This document shows, piece after piece, positions 1 through 11,070 of a stretch of 64,000 bases of DNA. The DNA lies in NCBI RefSeq assembly GCF_029784165.1, contig NC_073695.1:105766255-105830254 (forward strand), given 5' to 3'. Each line of letters opens with the position of its first letter. Position 1 is the stretch's first letter. The translations under genes were made by a program, and so were the position numbers. Source of the DNA: Wyeomyia smithii. Its lineage: Eukaryota > Arthropoda > Insecta > Diptera > Culicidae. The notes below the pieces were generated by a model. That model had not been told where the DNA came from and made no database searches. It was given only the letters and a program-made list of their open reading frames with translations.

Positions 1-192
1 TTTCACTTTCCACTCCTTTGATGTCACTTTTTGCGGAGTATGTTTTCGGGTCGTTGGGTTTTGGAAATGAGTTCAGTTTGCCAGTTTAGATGCGAAATCG
101 TTTTCACTTTCAAGTGGAACGACGATTAAGTTCGTGGATTGGAAATTTGACGAAAGAGCGTGTGATGTTTGACGAGGATTATCAAAGGAGTA

Positions 193-347
193 CACTAAAG
201 TCGCTTTTTACGTGGGGGATTTGTGCCGCGTAAAAAAAAGCGTAAAAAACCGCGTGAATTCCGGAATCCGCGTAAAAAACCGCGTATATTCCGGAATCCG
301 CGTAAAAAAAGCCACGTAAAAAAATTGCGTGAAAAGCGACCTTAGTG
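193..347. mobile_element. TA-flanked MITE rich in GCGTAAAAAA
   Basis: The ends are near-perfect inverted repeats of about 20 bp (CACTAAAGTCGCTTTTTACG on the left, its near complement on the right) and are flanked by TA on both sides (191-192 and 348-349), as expected of Tc1/mariner-type insertion. The interior is not coding; it repeats the motif GCGTAAAAAACCGCG with short spacers. Related copies lie at 35420-35720, 44010-44329 and 63472-63607. The boundaries are seen in the sequence; the superfamily is inferred from the TA duplication. Confidence 0.8.
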
Positions 348-659
348 TATCCTTGTTAAACTGACATGACATGACAGCTGATTTGACTTTAATGTCATAT
401 CTATCAAGTTCATGTTTTCACCAATTATAACAATCATTTTAACACATTTGAAGTAGTTGGTTTTTGCTTAGATAAGTTTCTAGAACTCCGAAAAAGGCTG
501 AAAACGCATTCAAATTGTTTGATAAATATATTTTTGCGATGTTTGTCATAACTGCCGGATTCCTAATTCACGAAAAATTCTCGCAATTAGTTTCTCGTTT
601 TGCTTTAAAATAAAAATGTTGCGTTTTTAGAAAACAGTTATCTATAAATCATCAGTATT

Positions 660-2059
660 GCCCATCGTTAGCTGCAACTTTCCCATATTTTTGGCAAAGC
701 TTGAATACCGTTACGATAAAAGTGTCCATGCAATCAAACAGAGTAAGCCATATTTGGACCGTGCAATATCTGGGAAATATGCCGGGTGAGGTAGGACTTC
801 CCATTTAAGCATTTCTATGTAAATTGTAAAAACTTTGGCAGTATGAGGCCGAACGTTGTCATGCAATAAATTCACTTTTTCGTGTATCTGGTCGTATTGT
901 GGCCGTACAGTACAGTGATCGGCTTAATCGCATCAACTAAAGCCGATTCTATTTTCAAGTGATGGTTTCGTTCGGTTTCAACAGTTCATAATAAGAAACA
1001 TCGACCTACAGTAGTGGTCAGAAAAGTTAATTTGACGAATTTAATTCCTTTGGGCTTGAACTGTTGATGTAAAAAAAATCTTCAGAAAACTTGATCACAA
1101 AAATATATCGACAAAATGTTGATACCAATTTTTTTTATTACTCCTGTTATCATGAAGACAAAAAAAATCTAACTCTGGATATAACGATGATACATTTACT
1201 AATCGTCGTGGAGAAAATAGGAAATTGGCATGTTTTTGAATAGAAAATCCCAAAAAATCCAAGCTTGTAACGCAATTCCGCTCACTTATTTATGAATTGG
1301 CCCTTATGAAAGTTAATACAAGGTTTTACAAGCTATTTAATGTAGTTCCCCGATTTGCCTCCTTCTATACTATATGTATTAAAAACTGCGGAAAAATTGA
1401 ATGAAAAAAAAAACGCTTTTACTTTGTATGGAATAATTTTAGCTACATGCTATCTTCGAAAGAAACCCGTATTTTTATGTGGGTCATATTTGTCTAGAAC
1501 ATTGCTCTTGAAAAAAAAAAAAAACACGTAGTCCGAGCCGACGACGCAGAAGCATAGCCGAGTAGTACCCATGACATTCTTTTCTTTGGATTGTTGTAAT
1601 TAATCCGTTTTTTATCACCCTTCACGATGCGATGACGAAAGTCCTGAAAATTATTTTTTTTGCCGCTGAAGCAGGTGATGTTCACGAAACACGTCAGAAG
1701 TAACCCAGGTACCTTTTTTTTGAATAGTTCCCAAAGCATACAATCGGAAATGGCTGAGCAAATAACTGCTACAACCGGAGCAAGCTTTTTCTGCGTTTGG
1801 CATTGATCCTCAACGAGCAATTTCTCCATTTCTGCATCTCCGAAGATTTTGTGGCCTCACTTCACGCAGACAATCATCAACATGGAAATTTTCGCCTTTA
1901 AAGCGACGGAACCATTCACGGCACGTTGTTTGACTTAGAACAGCATTTCTTCAAACCTTTTTTTAATTCTCAATGCGCTTCAACCGTGGATTTCTTTGAA
2001 TGAAAGGCGGAAAGTAACATTTCCTGCAAATGACGATTATTCGACACATAATCGGACAT
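660..2059 (-). pseudogene. Mariner-family transposase, decayed and interrupted
   Basis: Reading leftward from an ATG at 2059, the translation gives MSDYVSNNRHLQEMLLSAF, then CREWFRRFKGENFHVDD, then a block beginning MEKLLVEDQCQTQKKLA and containing HRIVKGDKKRINYNNPKKR. After a gap come SYYELLKPNETIT, LLHDNVRPHTAK and EMLKWEVLPHPAYFPD. These are the helix-turn-helix region and the catalytic core of mariner transposases, which act as DDD enzymes; the second and third acid neighbourhoods (HDN and PD) are visible. Several frameshifts and stops, plus a roughly 0.5-kb insertion, destroy the reading frame, so it cannot make a working enzyme. Weakly similar sequences near 519 and 2132 may be the terminal repeats of the element. 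Family assignment is firm; the exact ends are not. Confidence 0.85.
1021..1525. other. Unidentified ~0.5-kb insertion inside the mariner
   Basis: The mariner reading breaks after SARTT and resumes at SYYELL about 500 bp later, while the family has only about 20 residues between these points. The extra DNA is AT-rich and carries a run of 14 A at its right edge (about 1511-1524). I found no open frame and no clean terminal repeats or target duplication, so its type is unknown. Confidence 0.5.
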
Positions 2060-3532
2060 TTTTAAATAATAGTCACAAATAATATGTCGCTTCATTAAAA
2101 TCGCTAACTTGTCAAAGCGATATGTTTATCATATGTCTCGGCTTGGTTCATCACCTGTTGGATATGTTAAAATAGACCAGCACTTACTTTCATCTATCTA
2201 CTATTTTAATTTACCTTCCATTTGTTAGATACAGGGTGCTGGGGAGCTCACTTAAAATCTTTTGAGGGGTGACAGAGAACCCTATTTGATGAAAAATATT
2301 CTCCTACATATATAGCCAAAATACTAAAAAAATACTACTGCAGAGTTATTAACTTATTGTAGTTTTCGGTTACTTACCTTATCAAGCAGTCCCAAGCCGT
2401 GGTGTGGCCTTTGCTGTACGTAACAGTCGTCTCCATTCCACTCGGTCCATGGCTGCAGTTCGTCAGCTCCGCAGTCTGCGTAGGGTGCGCAGGCCGTCTT
2501 TCACCTGATCGATCCACCTTGCCCGCTTTGCACCTCTCCGTCTCGTCCCTGACGGATTGGATTCAAGAACCATCTTTACCGGGCTGTCGTCCGACATCCT
2601 TACAACATGCCCAGCCCACCGCAACCTGCCAATCTTAGCGGTGTGGACGATAGAGGGCTCCCCAAGCAGCTCCTGCAGTTCGTGGTTCATTCGCCTACTT
2701 CACACTCCTTTCTCCATCTGCAGTCCACCGAAGATGGTACGCAAAACCTCCCGCTCGAAGACTGCAAGGGCGCGTTGGTCCTCCACAAGCATATTCCATG
2801 TTTCATGCTCGTAGAGGACTACCGGTCTGATCAGCGTCTTGCAGATGGTTAACTTGGTGCCGCGACGAATTCTACTCTATCGAGCGTGCTCTGTAGACCC
2901 TCCAAGTATGCACGATTTCCTGCCATAATGCGCCGTTGAATTTCTCTGCTAGTATCGTTGTCGGCAGTAACCAGTGAGCTCCGAAACATGAACTCATCGA
3001 GCACCTCGGTTTCATCACCACCAACTTGAACTCGAGGTGGGAGGTTAGCACTGTCTTCTCGTGAACCCCTTCCTTTCATGTACTTCGTCTCCGATGCATT
3101 GATGACCAGTCCAATCCGTTTGGCTTCGGCCTTTAGTCCGATAGACGCTTTGACCAACCGCGTTAGTTTGTCCGGAAATCCATAGTCGTGCATAATTTGC
3201 CATAACTGGTCTCGATCGATCGTGTCCTATGTCGGCTTAAAATCGATAAACAAATGATGTGTGGGCACGTTGTACTTGCGGTATTTTTGCATAATCTGCC
3301 GAACCGCGAATATCTGATCCGTGGTGGCGTGGCACCCATGAATCCCGCCTGGTAGTGCCCCACGAACTGCATCGCAAATGGTGATAGTCGACGGCAGAGT
3401 ATTTCGGAGAGTACCTTGTAGGCGGCGTTCAGCAGAGTGATTAACCGGTAATTGCAGCACTCCAGCTTGTCGCCTTTTTTGTAGATGGGACACACAAAAC
3501 CCTCCATCCACCCCTTCGGTACTCGTTCTTCC

Positions 3533-5184
3533 CAGAGTTGCCAATAAAATTTTCGATTTACCTGAAAAAAGGCTGAAGAGAAAACTGGAAAAAACTGGAT
3601 TCCAAATAAATTAATAAAAAAGCAAAAAAAAAAAATGATTGTGATTTTCTGTTATGGGGACTGAACTGCCGGTAACCGCAAGTCAGTCCCATCTGTAATT
3701 TTGTCAATTTTGAGTTAGCATCGGATTTCGGCCTAGCTTTGAGTATATTTTCAGATGTACCGATAAAAAATAGTGGTTTGTTCAACAAAAGTGGAAATCA
3801 ATACCAAGTCGAAATGTCCCATTATGCAAAGTAACCGCAAGTCAGTCCCAGAAGAAAAATAACCGAAAGTCAGTCCCGTTTTACGAAAAAACATGCATTA
3901 TACAACAGTAAAATGGATGGGGAGTGAAGAAGAGAAGTTCGATATGACCGTTTAGATGAAAATAAGTTATCTAGTAACAATTATCAATTGGGATTATTTT
4001 TTAGTTTGAATTGGTGATGAATTTTCTGCTAATACGTATTCAAATCAATTTTTTTTCTTGGTTCATTTCTTCGTAGATCTATCCGGGAGATCTTGACTAT
4101 CGAAAAAACATCCATCAGAATCCAGGGAATCGTTCCAAGAAATCTCCGAAGGTGATGCTCGAACCTCATATGGATTTGTATCATGTTGACATTTGTTGTC
4201 AGATGAACCAACTGCAAACCAAGCTTCAGTTTCTTTATCCGTGTCCTCACCGGATAAGCTTCATCGGTTCCGTACATCAAGAGATTTTCCAACGTTGATA
4301 TGTTTTAAATGGTTCTCATGGACATACACTTCCTAACAGCGAAGGATTGACAGTTTTCCACGGCAACGAATAACAATTCGTCAACACGCACTATAGTTTC
4401 AACATGGCATTGTGACTGGCTTGCGGTTACTTTTCTCTTCGGTGTAGAATGTAACGGCAAGTCAGTCAAGGTTTTTATCATAAAATCAATGATTTCAGTG
4501 GTTTTTCACAACGTAATTAGTGCAGGCTAGTATGCACACTATATTTTAGCATGAATGTTGTCAAAATAATTCATTTTAAATAAGTTATAACTGAGCGTGA
4601 ATGAAATATCTTTCGAAGCTGTTTTCTCAATTTAACATTTTTACAGATGAGACTGACTTGCGGTTACCGGCAGTGAATCCAGTCAAAATAAAAAATAGAG
4701 CTTTTTCATTTACTTTTATCTTTAACAAAAGTATTGACGCAACATTTTCTTCCGTTACATCAGTGAAGTTCAAATTTCAATTATTTCTGACTTCGCTATC
4801 TTTTGGTATCTAATTCTTCTAACAATTTTTTAACTGCTACGCAATAGAAAATAAATAGAAGATTTTTTTTCATGGTCTGGTAAAATCTATTTGTTTGGTT
4901 TTATCTCAATCATGTCATGCAGTCTTTGATTTGGCCGTGTTTCGTGCAAGAAGATGGAATACTGAAAATGCTATTAAGAATTGTCAAAATAATCTATCAA
5001 TCTACAAAATTTACGTTTTAAAAATATTTACGAAAATCAATCTTAAGTGCTTAAAAGTGAATAAAAACTTGATAAAACTGGCAAATATCTGAATAAACTG
5101 GAAGATTTTGGGAATAAACTGTTTGACTGGATCAATTTAAAAAACTGGAGGAATCCAGTTTAAACTGGAACATTGGCAACTCTG
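3533..5184. mobile_element. hAT-type non-autonomous element with 8-bp TSD
   Basis: The element starts CAGAGTTGCCAAT and ends with the exact inverse complement ATTGGCAACTCTG. The flanks are an exact 8-bp duplication, GTTCTTCC, at 3525-3532 and 5185-5192. Eight-base duplications with CAGRG-type ends are the hAT hallmark. The LINE reading frame continues across the site once one copy of the duplication is counted. No hAT transposase is visible inside; much of the interior is another inserted element (3666-4673). Ends and duplication are seen directly. Confidence 0.88.
3666..4673. mobile_element. CTGCC-end DNA element, copy a
   Basis: The inverted ends are CTGCCGGTAACCGCAAGTCA continuing into GTCCCAT on the left, and the complementary GACTTGCGGTTACCGGCAG on the right. 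TGAA flanks both sides (3662-3665 and 4674-4677), suggesting a 4-bp target duplication. Internal copies of the same motif occur at about 3831-3850 (direct), 3865-3877 (direct, degenerate) and 4420-4435 (inverted). A minus-strand open frame at 4029-4292 has no resemblance I recognise. It belongs with the elements at 20026-26974 and 55667-55914. Superfamily unassigned. Confidence 0.8.
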
Positions 5185-5677
5185 GTTCTTCCTGTGAATC
5201 TTGCTACACTAAAAGAAGGCGCAGCTTGTTGCTTTTAAAATGAAATAGCGGCTACACTAAAAGAGGTAGATGCTTCGTGTCAAAGAACATCTTGTAGAGT
5301 AGATTCCATTGTTCAATTGAGTTAACGGCAAAACTCATGTTTATCACACATTTCAGAGAAAAAATTGCAGTTTAGTTCTCAAAAATCACTTGATACCACA
5401 TTTGTTCCTTTCTAAGTGCTGCTTATTCTCTTCAATTTGACGTTTTAAGAAACTATTGATTCCGAAATTTTTTCAGCTTTCCATCCAAACTTGAATTGAG
5501 ATAGCCATAAAACATCTTGTGCTAGAGCTCGTTAAAAGCAAACATAACTGAAAACTGAAAAGTGAATAACTCTGCAGTAATTAAATTTTGGCCATATGCG
5601 TAGAAGGATTTCTTTCATCAAATAGGTTCCTCGATCACCTCTTAAAGGATTTTAAGTCAACTCCCTAACACCCTGTA

Positions 5678-7155
5678 AATTGTGGTGTTGTGGTAGCGAG
5701 ATTGTTTTTTTTTAAATTCATCTAGTTATTTGTTAGCGAAAATTGAAAAGGAAAAATGGTGTGGCCTTTTTCCTAATTGTGAATTTTTGTTTTCAAATTT
5801 TTGAATAATTTTATGTTTTCCGTAACTTTCATATGCATTCGTTTAACCGTTGATACCCTTTCTTAATTTGTGGACGACCTTATATGAATATTATCGAAAT
5901 GCTCGAAATGTAGGATGATTTCCAGGAATTATTTGAGAAGCAAAAATAATTTGAAAGCTTTACCACTGAAAGAATAGTAATTTATAAATGGGAACAGTTT
6001 ATTCAGTGCAACTTTTTCGTGAACAATCCATTATGGAAACCTTATTGAGATTAGTTTTTTTTATGTTTCTGAAAATCTTTAAATATTTTTATTGCATTTG
6101 ATTTGACATTTGCGTTCAGATCTATTTACTATGTTTTTCTTAGTGTCCATACACATAACCAATTGCTGACCATTTGCTAACTGCAGATATGGCTTATTTA
6201 AGTTTCTGATTTTTATATAATTTTTATTAAAAATTTTTTATATCGTCAGATGCTTGATGGTGTTATCATCTTGCATGAACTAATAGTCTTAAAAGATTAA
6301 CTGTTATACTGGTAAACACAGATTTTGCCCTAAAGCTCAAACTGGAAAAAAAAAGATTATAGCAAATTTCTGTGAATAGGAAAGATAACTTTTTCATAGA
6401 CTAAAACGAGTTTTTCAGTGAGCAAACGTAGAAGCGAAGAACCAAGCGAGCGATTAGTCTGCAGCCTATTGACGTACTTTGCATTCATTAGGGGCAAGCT
6501 TGTCATTTCTTCTCATAGAATCACTAGAGTGTAGCAGAATGTCTTTCACTGCGTAACAATTGCTCTCACACTGCAGTGATGAGTAGATCGACGCACGTGC
6601 TTTGAGCGAGCAGTGAATCGTATTAATCTGAGGTGCTTGCAAAAAAAACACCATTGTGGAATCCGTAATATCTTTCCTGATAGATAATAAATTAGGAGGA
6701 ACATATTGTGCGTTTGCTTTGCAATCCGAAACTGAAAAAAATCCAGGCGCCACTTCGCATCACATTTTTTCGAGAAAGTTTGAGTTGTCTGTTGTTTTAT
6801 CTCAGCAGTGCATACTGCGGTGCACGTCTGTGTATTCTCACTAGAGTGATTCTCCACTCTTGTTTTGCTCCGGTTTGGTGTAAGCAGCAAGTGAGTTAAT
6901 TTTTGACGTAGAATACGTCTTACGGCAACATATACAGGGACCCAACTTCAATGCAGGGATCTGATTTTAAAACCGGAAACAGAGAGCGTCACGAAAATTG
7001 TCCAATTTCAAATGTTTTAAACTCAGTCAGTTCTAACCGATTTCTTTCATTTTTGCAGCTATCGATTGGAAATCATTTAAGCACCCGTCCAAAATTTTAA
7101 TCTGATTGTTCGAACAATTGTACTATTGAAAATTGTTGATCATGTATATATAGGG
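5678..7155. other. Intergenic, no recognisable gene
   Basis: AT-rich DNA with only short chance frames. The open frames around 6466-6899 on both strands overlap each other and match nothing I know. The motif CACTAGAGTG recurs near 6523 and 6838 but the surrounding sequence does not pair. Confidence 0.6.
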
Positions 7156-7159
7156 TGTG

Positions 7160-7655
7160 TGCACATAACGTGTGTGAATATCTATAGCATGTGTCGCTAG
7201 CTTTACAAGGGGTTTGGCTAGTGTGCGTGGCTTGCTGTATAGCGTGTGTGGCTAGCGTGCGCGGCCTGCTATATAGCGTGTGCTTGCTATATAGCTATAT
7301 AAGGTGTGTGGCTAGCGTAAGTGGCTTGCTATATAGCATATGTGGCTTGCTATATAGTGTGTGTGGCTTGCTATATAGCGTGTGTGGCTAACATGCGTAG
7401 CTTGGCTAGCGTGAGTGTCTTGCTATATAGCGTGCGTAGCTTGCTATATAGCGTGTGGCTAACGGGCGTGGCTTGCTATATAGCGTGTGTGGCTAGCGTG
7501 CGTGACTTGCTGTATAGTGTGTGTGTATGTTCATAGCGAGACAGTTATATATAGTGTGTGTATGTTGATAGTGTGTATGCATGTCTGTAGCGCGTGTGTG
7601 CATGTTTATAGCGTGTGTGGCTTGCTATATAGCGTGTGTGGCTAGTAGTATAGCG
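7160..7655. repeat. Minisatellite, ~21-bp unit
   Basis: About 500 bp of tandem copies of a unit of roughly 21 bp with the core GTGGCTTGCTATATAGC. Some copies swap the middle for GCTAGCGTGCGTG, giving a higher-order mix, and the edges decay into GTGTGTATG stretches. The open frames across it (C-A-C-Y-I-A repeats) are by-products of the repeat. Confidence 0.9.
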
Positions 7656-7659
7656 ATTA

Positions 7660-8440
7660 AAATTTCCATATATAATTGCAAATAAATCACCTCATGTTGA
7701 ATTTAATCTAAAAAAAATATTCAGTTGTCAATAAATGGCATTGACAAACACAATTAACTTTTTTGACTTCAGCTAAGCCTCAAAGTGTATCTGAAGAATT
7801 TTGAGCTAGTGAGCCTGATCACATAATTTCTCGCCGAAGTCTTACTAATTGATGGGGAATGCAATATTTGCCCTCGTCTATAGCCTCTTCGTAGCCACTG
7901 TCTAAATTAAGATACTTTAGAGCAACTTGATACAAAAGACAGCCTCAAAACAATTCAATTTCATTCTTGTTTTGGATACGGCAGCAAGTGAAACCGCATA
8001 GCTAAACATAGCTTCTGCTGTTGTTCATTGTCGTTACCGGTGCCGGCTAGACGTCATCTGGAGCAGAGAGACCATTAAATTAATTAACCCCAATTGAGTG
8101 TATTCCTAAACCTATTCCAAAAAATACATTGACATAAGAAAGGCTGTCGCATTCTACGTTAACTCTGCAGTCGTGTCTTATAAACAACCTCTTCAACTTT
8201 TTCTGCGAGTGGTAGAGGCACAACACAAAGCAGAAGAAAGAAGTGTGCTGCAAAAAATCGCTACATGCATCGCTCATACCGGAGAAGAAGTGCGCGGTGA
8301 ATTTTAACTCCGCTCTTTTCACATATTGAGGAGAAATACGAGTCTGACTAGATGCACCAAAGTTTACAGAAATTGTTAAAAAGCTATTTTTTTCAGGATA
8401 ACTAAAAGAAGTTTAACCTTTTTTTCGCTTTTATCGACCA
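7660..8440. other. Intergenic, no recognisable gene
   Basis: No open frame of interest on either strand; one 80-codon minus frame (8080-8322) shows no family resemblance. I see no paired repeats here. Confidence 0.5.
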
Positions 8441-8871
8441 GTGCTATCTAATATGGGTATTTTCGAAATCGGGATGGTGCCCAGAGACTGGAAATTAATC
8501 AAAGACACCATTTTGAATTTAAAGAAAGCGATTACCGGTTTTCACAGCCTGAAAGGACAGAAATCCAATCAACTACAATTCAAAATCCGACCCCAGATAC
8601 CATTTCGATTCCAACATTCGGGCACTGGAAAATAACCAAAAATCCACAAATATCACTTGATGTGATTAATGTGACTTTCTTAATAAGAATGATTCCCGGA
8701 GGTTGATAACACTGGTCAACACCTAATCATAGGCGTTGCCCCGCTCACTAGTTTTTGACATTGATGCAGAATTTTGTTTTCAATAACTCTAATAGCACAA
8801 AACGACACCTATAGCCCATAGAAACATCTGTGTAAAGTATCAACCCGATCAAAAATAATTGATTAGAATGC

Positions 8872-9433
8872 TTGCCCTATGTTGCGTGGAATTGCACAGG
8901 TTTTTCAGTTGATCCACCAAGGAAATTGCAGCGGCAAAAGTACCGGGCAAATCTGCCTGCATCAACTAGCTTGGAGTATTGGAGCCGAGCGTTGACAATT
9001 TCGTACTTTGATTCTTTTGTAACCTTACTGGAAACACGGTTCGTTGAAGATATCGCACCTGCCTACGCGTTGTCCTTGCTGCATCCCGCTAACGTAATAC
9101 GCATACGAGTTCAAGCACAAAACCGAAGCTTTCGTAATTTTTTACGAAGTTGACATTTTTTTTGGAGATGTGGAAGTTTGGTATCAATATTGCAGCAGCA
9201 TGAGAGCAGACCGTAAGAACTTGGAAGAGCTAGATATTAGAGACTTGTTAGTTGAAGCCCGTTCTTACTTTCCTGCGACTGAGAAAGCAAGAAAAATTGA
9301 AATTGCTTTACCATGTGAAACATGCACGATCGAACGCTTGTTCAGCACATTATGTCTAGTGAAAACCTGGTTGAGGTCAACAATGGTTGAACAGCGGCAC
9401 TTGAAATGGTCCGGTGTTAGATTCTGGAACTAA
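8872..9433 (+). pseudogene. hAT-family transposase C-terminal relic
   Basis: The first frame contains PPRKLQRQKYRANLPASTSL, then EYWSRALTISYFDSFVTLLE and TRFVEDIAPAYALSLLHPAN, the pattern of domesticated-type hAT proteins of the ZMYM/P52rIPK kind. A second frame about 20 bp later has SYFPATEKARKIEIALPCET, then CTIERLFSTLCLVKTWLRST followed by M, which is the hAT C-terminal dimerisation domain (family consensus around A-E-R-x-F-S-x-L followed by K-T-W-L-R-S). At least one frameshift (about 9150) separates the two parts, and the N-terminal zinc finger and the catalytic core are absent. It could have powered hAT MITEs of the region, but that is speculation. Confidence 0.8.
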
Positions 9434-9690
9434 AAATCTTCACAGGCTCGATTGACGTTGCCGCCGTAGCTGATAATATCTTCAGATTCGCATTTCACTA
9501 CGTTGACGTTTAATGCTCGAAGATTTTATTGAGAATCTTGACTGTGTCTTCAAACTTCACGTTCTTGGGAAGCTTTGGCAGGTGGGGGAGTTAGGGTTTT
9601 TATAAGAATGAAACAGATATTTCAACCAATTTTCCCGGAAAACAGATCGGAACGATGTACAGCAGCCGAAAATCGACTTAAGGCACTATT

Positions 9691-9772
9691 TCATTTCCAA
9701 GATGACAGCTTCCGGTTTCTGGAAACAATCAAAAGTGACCAAATGCCACCCAAGGTGGGTATTTCCGGCATC
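9691..9772. repeat. Dispersed 80-bp repeat (CCAAGATG...TTCCGGTTTCTGG)
   Basis: Shares with 10200-10420 the order CCAAGATG, C-TTC-CGG/CGC-TTCTGGAAA, then CCACCCAA and GGTATTTCC/GGTTATTCC. A weaker copy lies at about 8505-8560. The relatedness is visible; I cannot say whether these are fragments of one larger element. Confidence 0.6.
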
Positions 9773-10199
9773 ATAAAAATTTTTATATTTATTTTGTTTA
9801 GACCCCACTGCGACCAGCAGATTTTTTTGATTTTCTGTGGAATTGTCCAGACATTTTTGCTGCTCGCACATTTTTTTTCAATTTCTTTGTCTTCTCCTTT
9901 AGACTTAGTAACCTACTTCCTTATCGACCTTATCATATCCTCCTGCAAGCTATTACTCTAACAGCGTACAGCGTGCTACAGTCTATGATATTTTCGAAGC
10001 TTCAGACCAGTGGTAATTAAGTCTGAAGGGAAGTTTTGTGTGCAAGAGCCTGAGAATAAACCCAAACTCAGAGTACTTTTGCCAACGAATGGCTTGGTTC
10101 TACTAAGATTCGAATCTATCACCACTCGCTTGTCAAAGTAGACTCTGTAACCTTGCGGCTACAAAGATCTACATCATAAAGATTCGACCTAAATCACCA

Positions 10200-10420
10200 T
10201 TTTAAGTTCTATAACAGTGACTTCTCGTTTTCTGGAAAACAACCAATAACGACTGAATATCACCCAATGTGGTTATTCCTGGAAACAGATTGATGACCAG
10301 AGGCTGATTAATGACTCCACATGTCATTTTGAAATCCAAGATGAAAACTTCTCGCTTCTGGAAAACAGCTGAAAATGATTGGATTCCACCCAAAAATATG
10401 AGCATTATCAGAATCGAAGT
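10200..10420. repeat. Two further copies of the 80-bp dispersed repeat
   Basis: Two tandem-like copies, one about 10205-10290 (TTTTCTGGAAAACAACCAAT and then TCACCCAATGTGGTTATTCC) and one about 10318-10415 (TTTTGAAATCCAAGATGAAA and CTTCTGGAAAACAGC). The spacing is about 115 bp. Both are diverged from each other and from the copy at 9691. No coding capacity. Confidence 0.6.
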
Positions 10421-10429
10421 GATGTACAT

Positions 10430-11065
10430 GAGCTAAAAGGCGAGGATAAAACCAATCATATCAACCGATTTGTCTTTTAAGCTTGAAGGTATCCAATATT
10501 CGATTAGTCATGCATTTGCAGGCTATAAACAAATCGCAAAGTCAATCTTTGAGTGTATTTGGAATCATTAGAAATGTTATAATTTATTCAAATCAAAACA
10601 AAATGGGCGGAACGAAGCTTGCCGAGTCAGCTAGTTTTCGAAATAAAAACACAATAATTCGTTAATCGATGTGTGCATATGATAAACCTCAATAATATTT
10701 ATTGATGTTTTCCTCTCGTGTTGAATTGTGCATTAAAAGGTTTAAAATGAATATTAGAACCAAAAAAATAAATCTAAACATATAAAAATGAAGTTCTGTT
10801 CGTTTGATCCTTAGAGAATTAGAAATTTATGTAAAGGGGCCGGGAAAGGTTATTATGATGGTTTGAGTCCCCTCACCTCTCTAGAAGAACGGGTTCTCAT
10901 GCGAGTGAAACATAAATTTCTGCATAACTCGAAAACTAATAAAGCAAAAGGAATCAAACTTGACTTGCGGTTGTTTTTGAGGACATGGATTATTTTTATG
11001 GTAGTTCGACGCTCCGTCCTCTCTCTCTAAACGGGGAGCTACTATACAAAGATAATACGACACAT
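10430..11065. repeat. Intergenic; one copy of a TTTCTGCATAACTCGA repeat
   Basis: The only structure I see is a block at about 10905-10960 (AAATTTCTGCATAACTCGAA followed by AACTAATAAAGCAAA) that recurs at about 13062-13110 and 13175-13215. Rest is AT-rich without genes. Confidence 0.5.
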
Positions 11066-11070
11066 TCTAC

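Larger units (their letters stand above)
2366..5204 (-). pseudogene. RTE-like non-LTR retrotransposon fragment (copy A)
   Basis: Minus-strand peptides show a reverse transcriptase: WMEGFVCPIYKKGDKLECC and NYRLITLLNAAYKVLS, then a fingers/palm segment FVGHYQAGF, then a thumb-like segment with KRIGLVINASETKYMKGRG and LVTADNDTSREIQRRIMAG, and a C-terminal tail RLRWAGHVVRMSDDSP. The segment that should carry the YADD catalytic box is missing between VKASI and GLKAEAKR, so the enzyme is dead even apart from its frameshifts. The 3' end (left) finishes in GTAAGTAA-type repeats, as in copies at 28066 and 33343. A hAT-type element interrupts it, and a few codons (GCAAGATTCACAG side) continue on the right at 5193-5204. 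RTE clade is inferred; the RT identity is clear. Confidence 0.75.
2232..5675. mobile_element. Element with ~110-bp terminal inverted repeats, TA flanks
   Basis: Sequence 2232 to about 2345 (starting CAGGGTGCTGGGGAGC) is the diverged inverse complement of about 5560-5675 (CAGGGTGTTAGGGAG read inward). Shared blocks include ACTTAAAATC, CCTATTTGATGAAA and TACTGCAGAGTTATT. TA lies outside both ends (2230-2231 and 5676-5677). The original element appears to be only the outer repeats plus about 5205-5560; everything between about 2366 and 5204 is a later LINE and its passengers. TA flanking suggests a Tc1/mariner-type MITE, but no transposase is present. An alternative is a foldback element. Confidence 0.75.

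Noticed and set aside
7191..7536. Two overlapping plus-strand open frames rich in Cys, Tyr, Val
   Set aside because: They lie entirely in the minisatellite and reflect its 21-bp (7-codon) period.
9575..9961. 128-codon plus-strand frame with a hydrophobic C-terminal half
   Set aside because: Overlaps the dispersed 80-bp repeat and shows no family motif; hydrophobicity follows from T-rich DNA.
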